From contig NZ_CP039290.1 of assembly GCF_004798705.1 (NCBI RefSeq), forward strand, positions 248,001-312,000: 64,000 nucleotides of DNA. Reading direction: 5' to 3'. Each line of letters opens with the position of its first letter. Within the stretch, counting starts at the first letter, position 1. Below, one piece after another: positions 7,765-16,078 of the stretch. The translations under genes and the position numbers were made by a program. Below the pieces are notes generated by a model. The model was not told the DNA's origin. It searched no databases and was given only the letters and a program-made list of their open reading frames with translations. The stretch is from Arthrobacter sp. PAMC25564. Lineage in GTDB: Bacteria; Actinomycetota; Actinomycetes; Actinomycetales; Micrococcaceae.

Positions 7765-10110
7765 CTAGGACTTGCGCTGGACAACTTCACCGTGCTTGGT
7801 TTCGAGCTCGCGGATCCGGTCCTCCAACGCGGTGATCTTCACTTCCCTGCGGTCCGGGAGCATGATCAGCGGCAGTTTGTCGACGGTCGCCTTGACCCGT
7901 TCCGGGCCGTTGCTGGTGAAATGGGTGGCGGTGAGCTCGTCGGTATCGTCGCCCCAAGACCCGTAGTAGAGCAGATCCTTCGGGGGTTCGGCCTTCACGT
8001 AGCCCTCCAGGAACTCCTTGTACGGCTTGCCTCGGGCGATCCGGGCCTGCCGGCAGTCATAACGCAACCGGGTGGTTGCCTCCTGGTCCACCACGAAGGT
8101 GTCAGGATTCCAGACGACGCCGTAGATGCTGGTGGCGACCTTCGCTGAAATGCGGCCGAGCTCCAGATCCTTGGCGACCGCCTCGGGGTCGCGTTCCAGG
8201 ACGTCGCCGTAGCCGCCGCCGGAACCCTGGGCGATCATGTACAGCTCACCGTCCTTTGCGACGTCGAACTGCAGGCCCATGTGGGCGGTGCTGTACTTGC
8301 CACCCTCGTAGGGCTGGTCGTTCATGATCCGCTCCATGGACAAGTCGAACTTGCTGGAATCCTTGCGGATGATGTCGTAGATGTTGATGCCCTTGACCAT
8401 GGCAAGCGGGTTTGTGCTGCAGCCATAACCGCCGAACATCCCGGTGACGGAGGAGAACTTGGACCCCGAGGTGACGGTCATGAAGCCCCACATCGGCGTC
8501 CCTTCGGCGGCGACGATCATCTCGTAGCCCATGCCGCCGCTGTTCTTGCCGAAGCCCTGGTTGTCGCGGACGATCCGCTTGCTGACCAGCTGCATGAAGG
8601 GGACTTCCTCCTCCATGACTTCCTGTTCAGCGGTGTCAGCCATGGCGCAGAACAGCGGGGAAACGGCATCTTCACCATCGCGGAACGCCTTGGCCCCGCC
8701 GCCCATCCCGTTGAGGTCCGCACACAGGTTGCCCACCTGGTCCCCGTGCTGGGTCAGGCCTCCCCAGAGGAAGGTGTTGATCTGGTTGAACCACGGGGCC
8801 AGCACGTTGGAGAACTTCTCCGGGTTGGAGAACTGCATCTTGGCGAAGGCCGTCTGCAGGGCCGAGAACCCGCGGAACGAGGCCTGCAGCGACTGCCCCA
8901 TCGGCGCATCGTAACCGGCGTCGGCCCAGGTGTGTTCATCCGAGATGATATCGATCGGCGACATCGCCGAGGTACACCGTGGCAGGTCCGGCCACCAGAA
9001 CGCCAGGATCGCCTGCATCATCATGGACTTGACCGAACACAGCGGGGAATTGATGGCCCGGTTGAGGATTTCCGGGCCCGTTCCCCTCAGGTCGACCGTC
9101 ATTTTGTCGCCCTTGACCGTGACCTTGCAGGCGAATTTGATCAGGATGTTTTCTTTGAGCGTGGAGTCCATGAACTGGTTGAAGGACACGGTTCCGTCGG
9201 GGAGCTCGCTGATGCGGCGTTTGACTTCCTGCTCCACATCCTCAACGGTGACCCGCAGCGCGGCTACGAACGTCTCAACGCCCACTTCTTCAATGATGCT
9301 GTCAACGCGTTCCTGGATCCGCTGGACGGCACCGATCTTGACCTTGAGGTCCGCCAGCTGCAGTTTGGGGTCGCGGACCGAGTGCTGCAGGAAGGTCAGC
9401 AGATCCCGGCGAAGCTCGCCCTTCTCAACGATCTTGAACGGGGACATCCGCAGTCCGTCGTCGAACGGGGTCTCCGAGCCTGACGGCATTCCGCCCGGCT
9501 CGCAGGCGCCGTTCTCGCCCTCGTGGATCGTTGCCGCGACCCACGCGATGATCTTGCCGTCGCGCATGATCGGGGTGATCATCGACTGGTCCGTGTTGTG
9601 GACGTTCCCGTACCGGGCATCATTGTGGATGAACCCGTCGCCGGGGTTGATCCCGACGGTCGGTTCGTCCTTCCAGTACTTCATGATGTAGCGGATCGGG
9701 TGGTGCAGGATCGCGGAGAACGCGATGACTCCGTGGCAGGACAGGTAGGTGACGTCACCCTCGGCGGTGTAGATCGCCGTCGTCAGGTCCCCCCACTTTG
9801 CGCCGGGAGCGGCACCCATGGCCTCGCACATTTCGTAGCCTTCGTCGAGGGCGCCGGCAAGCCGTTTGCGGATCCGGTCGACCTTGATGGGATCCACGCC
9901 CTTGGCGATGCACTCCTCTTCGTAGGCCGAGCGGGAGGTGATCTGGTGGCTGCGCATGATGGCAGGGTCCGGGCCGAGGAAGAGGGTGGTTTCGTCCATG
10001 AACTGGTCGACCCACTGCTGTTCCTGGGCGGTCAGCGGCTGGGCGGTGCCGCCGGCGGCCGCGTCGTCGGCTCCACCAACGGTGCTGTTTTCATTTGCTG
10101 TAAGCGTCAT
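7765..10110 (-). CDS. acxB: Acetone/ketone carboxylase alpha subunit (HyuB/hydantoinase B family)
   Basis: 781 residues, the size of AcxB. The hydantoinase B fold is recognisable throughout. The block FIHNDARYGNVHNTD (about residues 160-174) supplies histidines and an aspartate at the place where this family binds its catalytic metal. AcxB of acetone carboxylase uses Mn to join the activated ketone and carboxyphosphate. GAAGGAG precedes the ATG. It follows the HyuA-like beta subunit by 62 bp. Expected reaction with its partners: acetone + bicarbonate + ATP to acetoacetate. The exact ketone substrate is not determined by sequence. Confidence 0.88.
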   Translation of the reverse strand: MTLTANENSTVGGADDAAAGGTAQPLTAQEQQWVDQFMDETTLFLGPDPAIMRSHQITSRSAYEEECIAKGVDPIKVDRIRKRLAGALDEGYEMCEAMGAAPGAKWGDLTTAIYTAEGDVTYLSCHGVIAFSAILHHPIRYIMKYWKDEPTVGINPGDGFIHNDARYGNVHNTDQSMITPIMRDGKIIAWVAATIHEGENGACEPGGMPSGSETPFDDGLRMSPFKIVEKGELRRDLLTFLQHSVRDPKLQLADLKVKIGAVQRIQERVDSIIEEVGVETFVAALRVTVEDVEQEVKRRISELPDGTVSFNQFMDSTLKENILIKFACKVTVKGDKMTVDLRGTGPEILNRAINSPLCSVKSMMMQAILAFWWPDLPRCTSAMSPIDIISDEHTWADAGYDAPMGQSLQASFRGFSALQTAFAKMQFSNPEKFSNVLAPWFNQINTFLWGGLTQHGDQVGNLCADLNGMGGGAKAFRDGEDAVSPLFCAMADTAEQEVMEEEVPFMQLVSKRIVRDNQGFGKNSGGMGYEMIVAAEGTPMWGFMTVTSGSKFSSVTGMFGGYGCSTNPLAMVKGINIYDIIRKDSSKFDLSMERIMNDQPYEGGKYSTAHMGLQFDVAKDGELYMIAQGSGGGYGDVLERDPEAVAKDLELGRISAKVATSIYGVVWNPDTFVVDQEATTRLRYDCRQARIARGKPYKEFLEGYVKAEPPKDLLYYGSWGDDTDELTATHFTSNGPERVKATVDKLPLIMLPDRREVKITALEDRIRELETKHGEVVQRKS

Positions 10111-10172
10111 TGCTGTCTAGCTCCTTCAATGGGAGTAGCGGGAGGGGAGGTTGGGGATCCGCCAGGCACGGA

Positions 10173-12299
10173 TCAGTCTTTGAGGAACCACACGGCGCCC
10201 TGGGATGTCGGCTCCAGGCGCCAGGCCGGCTCGACGAGATAGGTGGTGTTTTCGGTCGTCACGATCGCCGGGCCGTGGATGACGTGCTGGTGGTGCAGGG
10301 CCTCGGCGTCATAGACGGGCGTGTCGACGGCTCCGTCGATCTTCACGAAGTGGACCTGCCGGGTGCCGATCGGCGACGGCATGGTCCGGTCATGCCCGGA
10401 GTCGATCGAGTCGAACTTGACCACGTCCCCGTCCACATAGGACGAAACCCGCACGGTCTGTGCCCTGATCCCGGCCTCGGGGGCCTGGCTTCCGGCCCCG
10501 TAGCGCTGGCCGTAGATGTCGGAGAACGTCCGGATCAGATGGAGCACGTCGGCGACGCCGTTCACGCGGTTGATGTCGAAGACGACTGCCGTGGTCACCA
10601 GCTGGTTGCCGTAACGCAGGTCCATCTCGAGGCTGTGGCGGATGTCGGCGGGGTTGTAGCCCTGGCGGACCAGGTCCTCCCTGCCCTTTGCCTCGAGCTC
10701 CTGGATGACACGGTTCAGTTCGCCGTAGCTGTTGTAGAGGCTGCGGTCCGTGGGGTTGTACAGGACCACGTGGGAGCCCCGCTCGTGGATATGGAGGGGT
10801 TTCATGTTGCCGGCACCGCAGGCCGAGAAGACCGAGGAGAAGGGCGGGGCGAGGATCCTGCGGATCCCTGCATGATCGGCGATGCCGCAGGCGTGCAGGG
10901 GTCCGTTGCCGCCATAGGCCAGCATGGTGAAATCTTCCGGCAGGTAGCCCCGGACACGCAGTTCCTTCGACATGCCGATCGCCATCTGCTCGTCGACGGA
11001 ATTCTTGATGATTTTGGCGACCTGGATGGTGTCCATGTCCAGCTCATCGGAGAGCACCTCGTCGATGGCATAGATGGAACGCTTCTTGTTGAGCTTGATG
11101 TAGCCGTTGGCGTAGTTGTCCGGATCGAGGTAGCCCAGGACCAGGTCGGCGTCCGTGACAGTCGGGCGGAGGCCGCCGCGGTCGTAGCAGGCGGGGCCCG
11201 GGTCTGAGCCGGCCGATTCCGGCCCGATCTGCACCGAGTGGTGGATCCGGTCGTAGCTGGCGATCGAGCCGCCGCCCGCGCCCAGGGTCAGCAGGTGGAT
11301 CATGGGAACCGAGACCAGCCAGCGTCCGATGGTCGGCTGGAAGTCGTAGTGCTTGACCCCGCCCTCGGGAACCAGTCCGATGTCGAAGGACGTGCCGCCC
11401 ATATCCGTCGAGATCACGTTGCCCAGGCCGGTGCTGTCAGCCAGGTGCTGGGCCGCCCCCACGCCGGCGATGGGGCCGGAATGGATGGTCTGCAGGGCAT
11501 CCGTCGAGTTGGATTGCGCCATACCGCCTGAGTTGTGGATGACCAGCATGGGTTTGTCGTAGCCGGACGAACGCAGGTTGTTGGACAGCTGCCCGAGGGC
11601 GTGGAACATGATCTCGTGCAGGAAGGCGTCAACAATCGTCGACGTCGCCCGGACGTACTCGCCTTTTCGGCCGGACACCTGGCTTCCCAACAGGACGGGG
11701 ATGGCGCCGAGCTCGTGGGCCGGGTACTCGTCGAGGATGATCTCCAGGATCTGCTGCTCATGGACCGGGTTTTCGGTCGAGTTGACCAGCGAGACGACGA
11801 TCGCCTCCGCTCCGGCATCCACGAGTTCGCGCACCTGGATCCGGACATCGTCTTCCATCAGCGAAACGACCACATTGCCGGCGGAGTTGATGCGCTCCTT
11901 CACCGAGCGGATCAGGGCACGGGGCACGAGCGGATCGGGGCGGGTGGCATCCGGCATGTTCTGCTGCTTCGAAGGATCCAGCCCTTCGCCGTAGCCGCGG
12001 CCCCGGGAGAGCGGGATGGTGTCCTCGAAACCGTGGGTCACGAGGGCGCCAACCCGCGGGCCCTTGCCTTCGATGAGGGCATTGGTGCCGAGGGTGGTGG
12101 CATAGCGGACGGAATCGACTTCCTTCAGGACGAGGTCCCGGTCCAGTCCGGCTCGCGAGCAGGCGAGGTCGAGTGCTTCGTTGAAGCCCTGGGCCAGGTT
12201 GTGGTGTGTTGTCAGCGCCTTTGCTTCAACGTATTGGCCGTCCCAGGCGAAGAAACAGTCGGTAAATGTACCGCCGATGTCAACGGAAATTCGTTTCAT
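10173..12299 (-). CDS. acxA: Acetone/ketone carboxylase beta subunit (HyuA/hydantoinase A family)
   Basis: 708 residues, the length of AcxA. It opens with the actin/hexokinase-type phosphate-binding loop MKRISVDIGGTFTDCF, and a second such loop is at ISTDMGGTSFDIGLV; these bind ATP and phosphorylate the ketone and bicarbonate in the family model. SGPIAGVG and GGNGPLHACGIA are conserved HyuA blocks. The start is the ATG beginning MKRISVDIGG; in-frame upstream sequence belongs to the gamma gene region. The gap to the small subunit gene is 14 bp, so the two are co-transcribed. Clearly a paralogue of the HyuA-like gene at the head of the operon. Confidence 0.88.
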   Translation of the reverse strand: MKRISVDIGGTFTDCFFAWDGQYVEAKALTTHHNLAQGFNEALDLACSRAGLDRDLVLKEVDSVRYATTLGTNALIEGKGPRVGALVTHGFEDTIPLSRGRGYGEGLDPSKQQNMPDATRPDPLVPRALIRSVKERINSAGNVVVSLMEDDVRIQVRELVDAGAEAIVVSLVNSTENPVHEQQILEIILDEYPAHELGAIPVLLGSQVSGRKGEYVRATSTIVDAFLHEIMFHALGQLSNNLRSSGYDKPMLVIHNSGGMAQSNSTDALQTIHSGPIAGVGAAQHLADSTGLGNVISTDMGGTSFDIGLVPEGGVKHYDFQPTIGRWLVSVPMIHLLTLGAGGGSIASYDRIHHSVQIGPESAGSDPGPACYDRGGLRPTVTDADLVLGYLDPDNYANGYIKLNKKRSIYAIDEVLSDELDMDTIQVAKIIKNSVDEQMAIGMSKELRVRGYLPEDFTMLAYGGNGPLHACGIADHAGIRRILAPPFSSVFSACGAGNMKPLHIHERGSHVVLYNPTDRSLYNSYGELNRVIQELEAKGREDLVRQGYNPADIRHSLEMDLRYGNQLVTTAVVFDINRVNGVADVLHLIRTFSDIYGQRYGAGSQAPEAGIRAQTVRVSSYVDGDVVKFDSIDSGHDRTMPSPIGTRQVHFVKIDGAVDTPVYDAEALHHQHVIHGPAIVTTENTTYLVEPAWRLEPTSQGAVWFLKD

Positions 12300-12313
12300 G
12301 ACCAGTGGTTTCC

Positions 12314-12769
12314 TTAGCTGTGCGAGTGGGGGGCGGACGGGGACAGGCTGTTGTACGAGCCAAGTGCCGGGCTGAAGTCGGCAACGGCCTCTTCGCCGGG
12401 TCCGTAGTTGATGACGGTCTCCGGGTTGGTTCCACGCTTCGTCCACTGTTCGCGGAGCGAGTCGATATCCCAGAGCATGTCCACTGTCGGCGGGTGTCCC
12501 GGCGGCACGTACTCGGTTTCCATCTGTGTCCCGCAACCCGGGCAGTAGAACTCGAGAATCCTGCAGAAAGTGGGGTCCGGAGCGAAGGTGAACTCGTACT
12601 TTTCCGGGTCAAGGATCGACTGGTGGATGTCTCTTGGGTCCCGGTCGTAAACCAGGGTTCCCTCTTTGTAGTTGCCCCGGGCGTCGCCGAGGTCATGGCT
12701 GCAGACCCTGCAGGTCCACCGCTCCGTGTCGAGGTCGATGATCAGATATTCCGTCATTGGAATCCGCAT
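12314..12769 (-). CDS. acxC: Acetone/ketone carboxylase gamma subunit (small zinc subunit)
   Basis: About 151 residues. Two CxxC pairs, TCRVCSHDLGD near the N-terminus and FYCPGCGTQME in the centre, form a likely zinc-binding site, as in acetone and acetophenone carboxylase small subunits. The chosen start (MRIPMTEY) follows AGGTGAG with suitable spacing; a GTG at 12814 overlapping the upstream stop codon as GTGA would add 15 residues. It lies between the two HyuA-like genes. It has no catalytic motif of its own and presumably bridges the large subunits. Confidence 0.82.
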   Translation of the reverse strand: MRIPMTEYLIIDLDTERWTCRVCSHDLGDARGNYKEGTLVYDRDPRDIHQSILDPEKYEFTFAPDPTFCRILEFYCPGCGTQMETEYVPPGHPPTVDMLWDIDSLREQWTKRGTNPETVINYGPGEEAVADFSPALGSYNSLSPSAPHSHS

Positions 12770-12810
12770 AGCGTGTCTCACCTGTTTTCTTGCTGATGGT
12801 CGTGTGGGGG

Positions 12811-14739
12811 TCACTTCTGGATGGTGTCTGTAAGCATGAGGTCACCGGAGACCGTCACATCGAAGGTCCAGCCATGCGGCACGCGGGCCGTGAAATAGGG
12901 GCCCTCCACGATGGCCGGGCCCGCGGCTGAGGCTCCGGCGGTTTGGCGCTCCAGTTCGAATACCGGCACCTCATCGACCTTGTCGACGGCGGAGCGGACG
13001 GTCCGGGTGGAGGCGGCGACGGCGGGCTGCTTCGCCAGTGCTTCGGCCCGCCTGATCGACGCGTGCGGCAGTTCGAAGCGGGCGGTCAGGGTCAGCATGG
13101 TGTTGTGTTCGCCGCTGGCGGGCTGCGGGTCGGATTCCAGGTAGGGGAGCTCCGAGACCAGCTGGCCTTCGGCGTCTTCCAGCACAACATTCCATTCGAG
13201 CCGGCAGTCGCCGATGTCATGGCCCTCCTGGAACATGTCCCGCGCCGCCCGGGCCAGGAGTGCCGCCTTGGCGGCTGAGAACCCTTCGGTGTCCAGCCCC
13301 GCGACGTTCGCCTCATAGGTCTGCGCGATGTCGGAGAAGCCGATCCCGAAGGCCGAGAAGACCGCGGCCATCCGGGGCACCAGGACCCGGCGGACGCCGG
13401 CGATCCGTGCCGCACCGCACGCACTCATGGGGCCCGCCCCGCCGAATGCGGCCACCGTCGTGGCATCCGCATCCTCGATATCATCGGCGAAGGACTTCGC
13501 CATGCGTTCGAAGTAGGCGGCCTCCATCCGGATCAGCGCGTCGTTCAGGGTGATCCCCAAAGGGTCCGCAATCACTTCGGTGATGACCGCGCGGGAGCGT
13601 TCGGCGTCAAGGCTGAACCCGCCATCGAGGTAGGTGTCCGGGTCCAGGACGCCCAGCAGCAGATTCACGTCCGTGATGGTGGCCTGCTTGCCCCCAAAAC
13701 CAAAACAAGCAGGGCCAGGGGCGGCTCCGACGCTCTCCGGGCCGACGGTGATGGCGCCGTCGCGGACTGCGATGACTGAACTGCCGCCGACGCCGCTGGA
13801 GTGGACGTTGCTCATCTCGAAGGAAACCGGGACACCCTGGATGGAGCCTCTGCGGTCGGTGGAGATGGTTGAGTTCTTCACCGAGCCGACATCGGTGGTT
13901 GTGCCGCCGACGTCGATCATCAGCACATGCGCGAGTCCGTAGGCCTCGGAGAGTGCCTTTGTACCTTCCAGCCCGCCGCGGGGGCCGGAAGAGTAGGTCT
14001 TCAACGCGACAGATTTGGCCACTCGTGAGGAAGCCCCGTCATTGCGGTAGATCAGGAGCGGGTTCTTGACCTTGTGGTCCCGGAGCCGGTGCTCGGTGCT
14101 GTAGAGGAACCGCTCCATGGTGGGATGCAGGAAGGAGTTGATGATTCCGGACCAGACGCGGCGCCCCTGGACAGTGTCGGGCGTGAATTCCCAGGAGAAC
14201 AGAATGGGTACCGAGCCCAGCAGGTGCCGGGGGAACTTCCGCAGCAGGATGCCTTTGACGGCCTTCTCCTTGTCCCTGTCCGCCATCGCGATGACCAGCC
14301 GCGCGGCGCCGTCGGTCGTCAGCCGGTTGACCTGCTTCACAATTTCCTGGGCGAGCGCCTCAACGTCCTGCCCTGCGTTGATGACGGCCACGCGGGTTCC
14401 GACGAGGTCTTCGAACAGCTCCGCTGCGGCGTGGCCCTTGCGAAGTTCTTCGGCCAGGACAGGGCTGTCGGTAAGGATGCCGATCCGGGGTCCCTTACGT
14501 TCCACGAGGGCATTGGTGCCTTGGGTGGTGGAGTACCGGATGTGGCGGGTTGAGTGCAGCAGCCCGGGGAGATCCTCTTCGCCGAAGATCTCCTTGGATG
14601 CTTTGGCCATGCCGTCGAAGAGACACTGGGAGAGGTCAAAGGGCGTGGTGAGCGTCTTGGTGAACGAAAAATTCTCGCCATCCCAGACACAGATATCGGT
14701 CAGTGTCCCACCGTTGTCGATGTTAATGAGCCGTTCCAT
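12811..14739 (-). CDS. Second HyuA-like subunit of the ketone carboxylase operon
   Basis: 642 residues. N-terminal MERLINIDNGGTLTDICV and central MIDVGGTTTDVGSV are the two phosphate loops of the HyuA/acetone carboxylase beta family; SSGPRGGLEG and GGAGPMSACGAARIAG match the other conserved blocks. AAAGGAG precedes the ATG. It is the first gene of the operon and its end lies next to the gamma gene. Known acetone carboxylases have one HyuA-type subunit, whereas acetophenone carboxylase has two different ones in an (alpha alpha' beta gamma)2 core. The present four-subunit set therefore matches the acetophenone carboxylase composition. Whether this subunit is catalytic or replaces an activation step is open. 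Confidence 0.85.
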   Translation of the reverse strand: MERLINIDNGGTLTDICVWDGENFSFTKTLTTPFDLSQCLFDGMAKASKEIFGEEDLPGLLHSTRHIRYSTTQGTNALVERKGPRIGILTDSPVLAEELRKGHAAAELFEDLVGTRVAVINAGQDVEALAQEIVKQVNRLTTDGAARLVIAMADRDKEKAVKGILLRKFPRHLLGSVPILFSWEFTPDTVQGRRVWSGIINSFLHPTMERFLYSTEHRLRDHKVKNPLLIYRNDGASSRVAKSVALKTYSSGPRGGLEGTKALSEAYGLAHVLMIDVGGTTTDVGSVKNSTISTDRRGSIQGVPVSFEMSNVHSSGVGGSSVIAVRDGAITVGPESVGAAPGPACFGFGGKQATITDVNLLLGVLDPDTYLDGGFSLDAERSRAVITEVIADPLGITLNDALIRMEAAYFERMAKSFADDIEDADATTVAAFGGAGPMSACGAARIAGVRRVLVPRMAAVFSAFGIGFSDIAQTYEANVAGLDTEGFSAAKAALLARAARDMFQEGHDIGDCRLEWNVVLEDAEGQLVSELPYLESDPQPASGEHNTMLTLTARFELPHASIRRAEALAKQPAVAASTRTVRSAVDKVDEVPVFELERQTAGASAAGPAIVEGPYFTARVPHGWTFDVTVSGDLMLTDTIQK

Positions 14740-14808
14740 TGATACTCCTTTGTATGTTGGGGCGCGGTGACACAAGCTGCGTATTCCTCAACATTTGACT
14801 GTGATCCA

Positions 14809-14839
14809 AGCCACATTGAGGACTGATCTCAGTGTGGCT
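14809..14839. promoter_or_regulatory. Inverted repeat upstream of the ketone carboxylase operon
   Basis: Arms AGCCACATTGAG (14809-14820) and CTCAGTGTGGCT (14828-14839) are complementary at 11 of 12 positions around a 7-base spacer, 70-100 bp upstream of the first carboxylase gene. This is the size and place of an activator or repressor operator. The LuxR-type regulator encoded downstream is the obvious candidate to bind it. No confident -35/-10 pair was found. Confidence 0.5.
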
Positions 14840-14927
14840 CAGCAGCCGGAGTGGCCCGCAACCACCTGACCGGGTGGACTATGCGGGGCTTGGGCGGCTA
14901 CCCGGGTGGGTGGCGGAGTGGGGCATA

Positions 14928-14996
14928 AAGCAACGCGGGGTCAGCTACGGCCCATTCATGGCGGGCAAATGGGCCGTAACTGACCCCGCGTTGCTT
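14928..14996. repeat. Large intergenic palindrome, copy 2
   Basis: Arms of 28 bases (14928-14955 and 14969-14996) differ at one position and enclose a 13-base loop. Arms begin AAGCAACGCGGGGTCAG and end TACGGCCCAT. The same element occurs at 3765-3827. It sits just past the 3-hydroxyacyl-CoA dehydrogenase stop and upstream of the carboxylase promoter region. Confidence 0.85.
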
Positions 14997-15029
14997 GTGA
15001 TGCGGGTCCGGTGCGGGGTCAGCTGGGGG

Positions 15030-15890
15030 TCAGGCGTAGTCGTTGTAGAAGCCGCGGCTGCTCTTAACCCCCAGCCAGCCCTTGGCGATGTACTCCTGCA
15101 GCATGGGGGCCGATTTGTTCTCAACCCCGGCCAGCTCGCAGTAGTGGTTCTCAATGTCCAGGACCACATCCAGTCCGACCTCGTCCATAAAGCGGAAAGG
15201 AGTGGTTTCCGATTTGAAGATGTCGGCGAACAAGGCGTCCACGTCCTGCGGCTCCGCCACTCCCTCGGCCACGACGAGGAGCGATTCGCGCTTGATCGCT
15301 GCCCAGATCCGGTTGAAGATGAAGCCGGTACTTTGCTTGCGCACCAGGTGCGGGATCAGCGCGTACCTGGGCAGCTCGGCCATGAGCAGCCCGATAATCC
15401 GCGGGTCGGTGTGGCCGCTGGACATCAGCTCCACCGAACGCACCGCCGGCGGCATGTAGAAGTGCATGTTCAGGACACGCTCCGGGCTGTTCACTCCGCC
15501 GATGAATTCGGAGGAAGCGAACGAGGAAGAGTTGCTGGCCAGCACGGCGTCCGGGGCTGCCAACTGGTCAAGGTCAGCGAAGATTGCCTGCTTAAGGCCA
15601 AGCTTTTCGGGGACCGACTCGACCACGAGCCACGAATCCCGGAGGGCGTCCACGAGGTTGTCCCTCGCCGCGAGCCGGACCGCCTGGTTGCCCCCGAGCT
15701 CTTCGACGGCGCGGTGGCGCTGGGTTGCAATGTACTCGATAGCGGCTTTGGCTACGGCGAGGCTTGTGTCGTAGACGCGCACTTCGGCGCCTTGGAGCGA
15801 AAGCATCAAGGCGATGCGCCGGCCCAGGGTGCCGCCGCCGATGACGGTAATGGGCCGTTCCGTGATATTGGCGGGGAGCGTATAGGTCAT
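15030..15890 (-). CDS. 3-hydroxyacyl-CoA dehydrogenase family protein
   Basis: 286 residues, the size of single-function 3-hydroxybutyryl-CoA dehydrogenases. The N-terminal Rossmann motif is VIGGGTLGRRIALMLSLQG; VESVPEKLGLK, SNSSSF and HFYMPP follow in family order, the last replacing the usual HFFNP, with the catalytic histidine kept. A C-terminal helical dimerisation domain is present. AAGGAA precedes the ATG. It is transcribed toward the carboxylase operon but is separated from it by a palindrome and about 190 bp, so it is likely a separate unit. It may reduce acetoacetyl-CoA or oxidise 3-hydroxybutyryl-CoA, linking the ketone pathway to storage polymer metabolism; that link is inference. 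Confidence 0.85.
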   Translation of the reverse strand: MTYTLPANITERPITVIGGGTLGRRIALMLSLQGAEVRVYDTSLAVAKAAIEYIATQRHRAVEELGGNQAVRLAARDNLVDALRDSWLVVESVPEKLGLKQAIFADLDQLAAPDAVLASNSSSFASSEFIGGVNSPERVLNMHFYMPPAVRSVELMSSGHTDPRIIGLLMAELPRYALIPHLVRKQSTGFIFNRIWAAIKRESLLVVAEGVAEPQDVDALFADIFKSETTPFRFMDEVGLDVVLDIENHYCELAGVENKSAPMLQEYIAKGWLGVKSSRGFYNDYA

Positions 15891-16078
15891 GTCAGTTCCT
15901 TTCAGGAGGCCACCGATGCGGCGGCCAGATTGATGCGGTTCGTGCTGGTGCCCCTGGCGATCAATACAAGGGCAGGAAGGGTGCCAAGCACAAGGGCCGT
16001 ACCGCAGATCAAGGACCCCGGCGGCCCGGGAGGACTAAACTCGGTCCAAGCCTGCCCACCACCATGCGAGGAGCCTTC

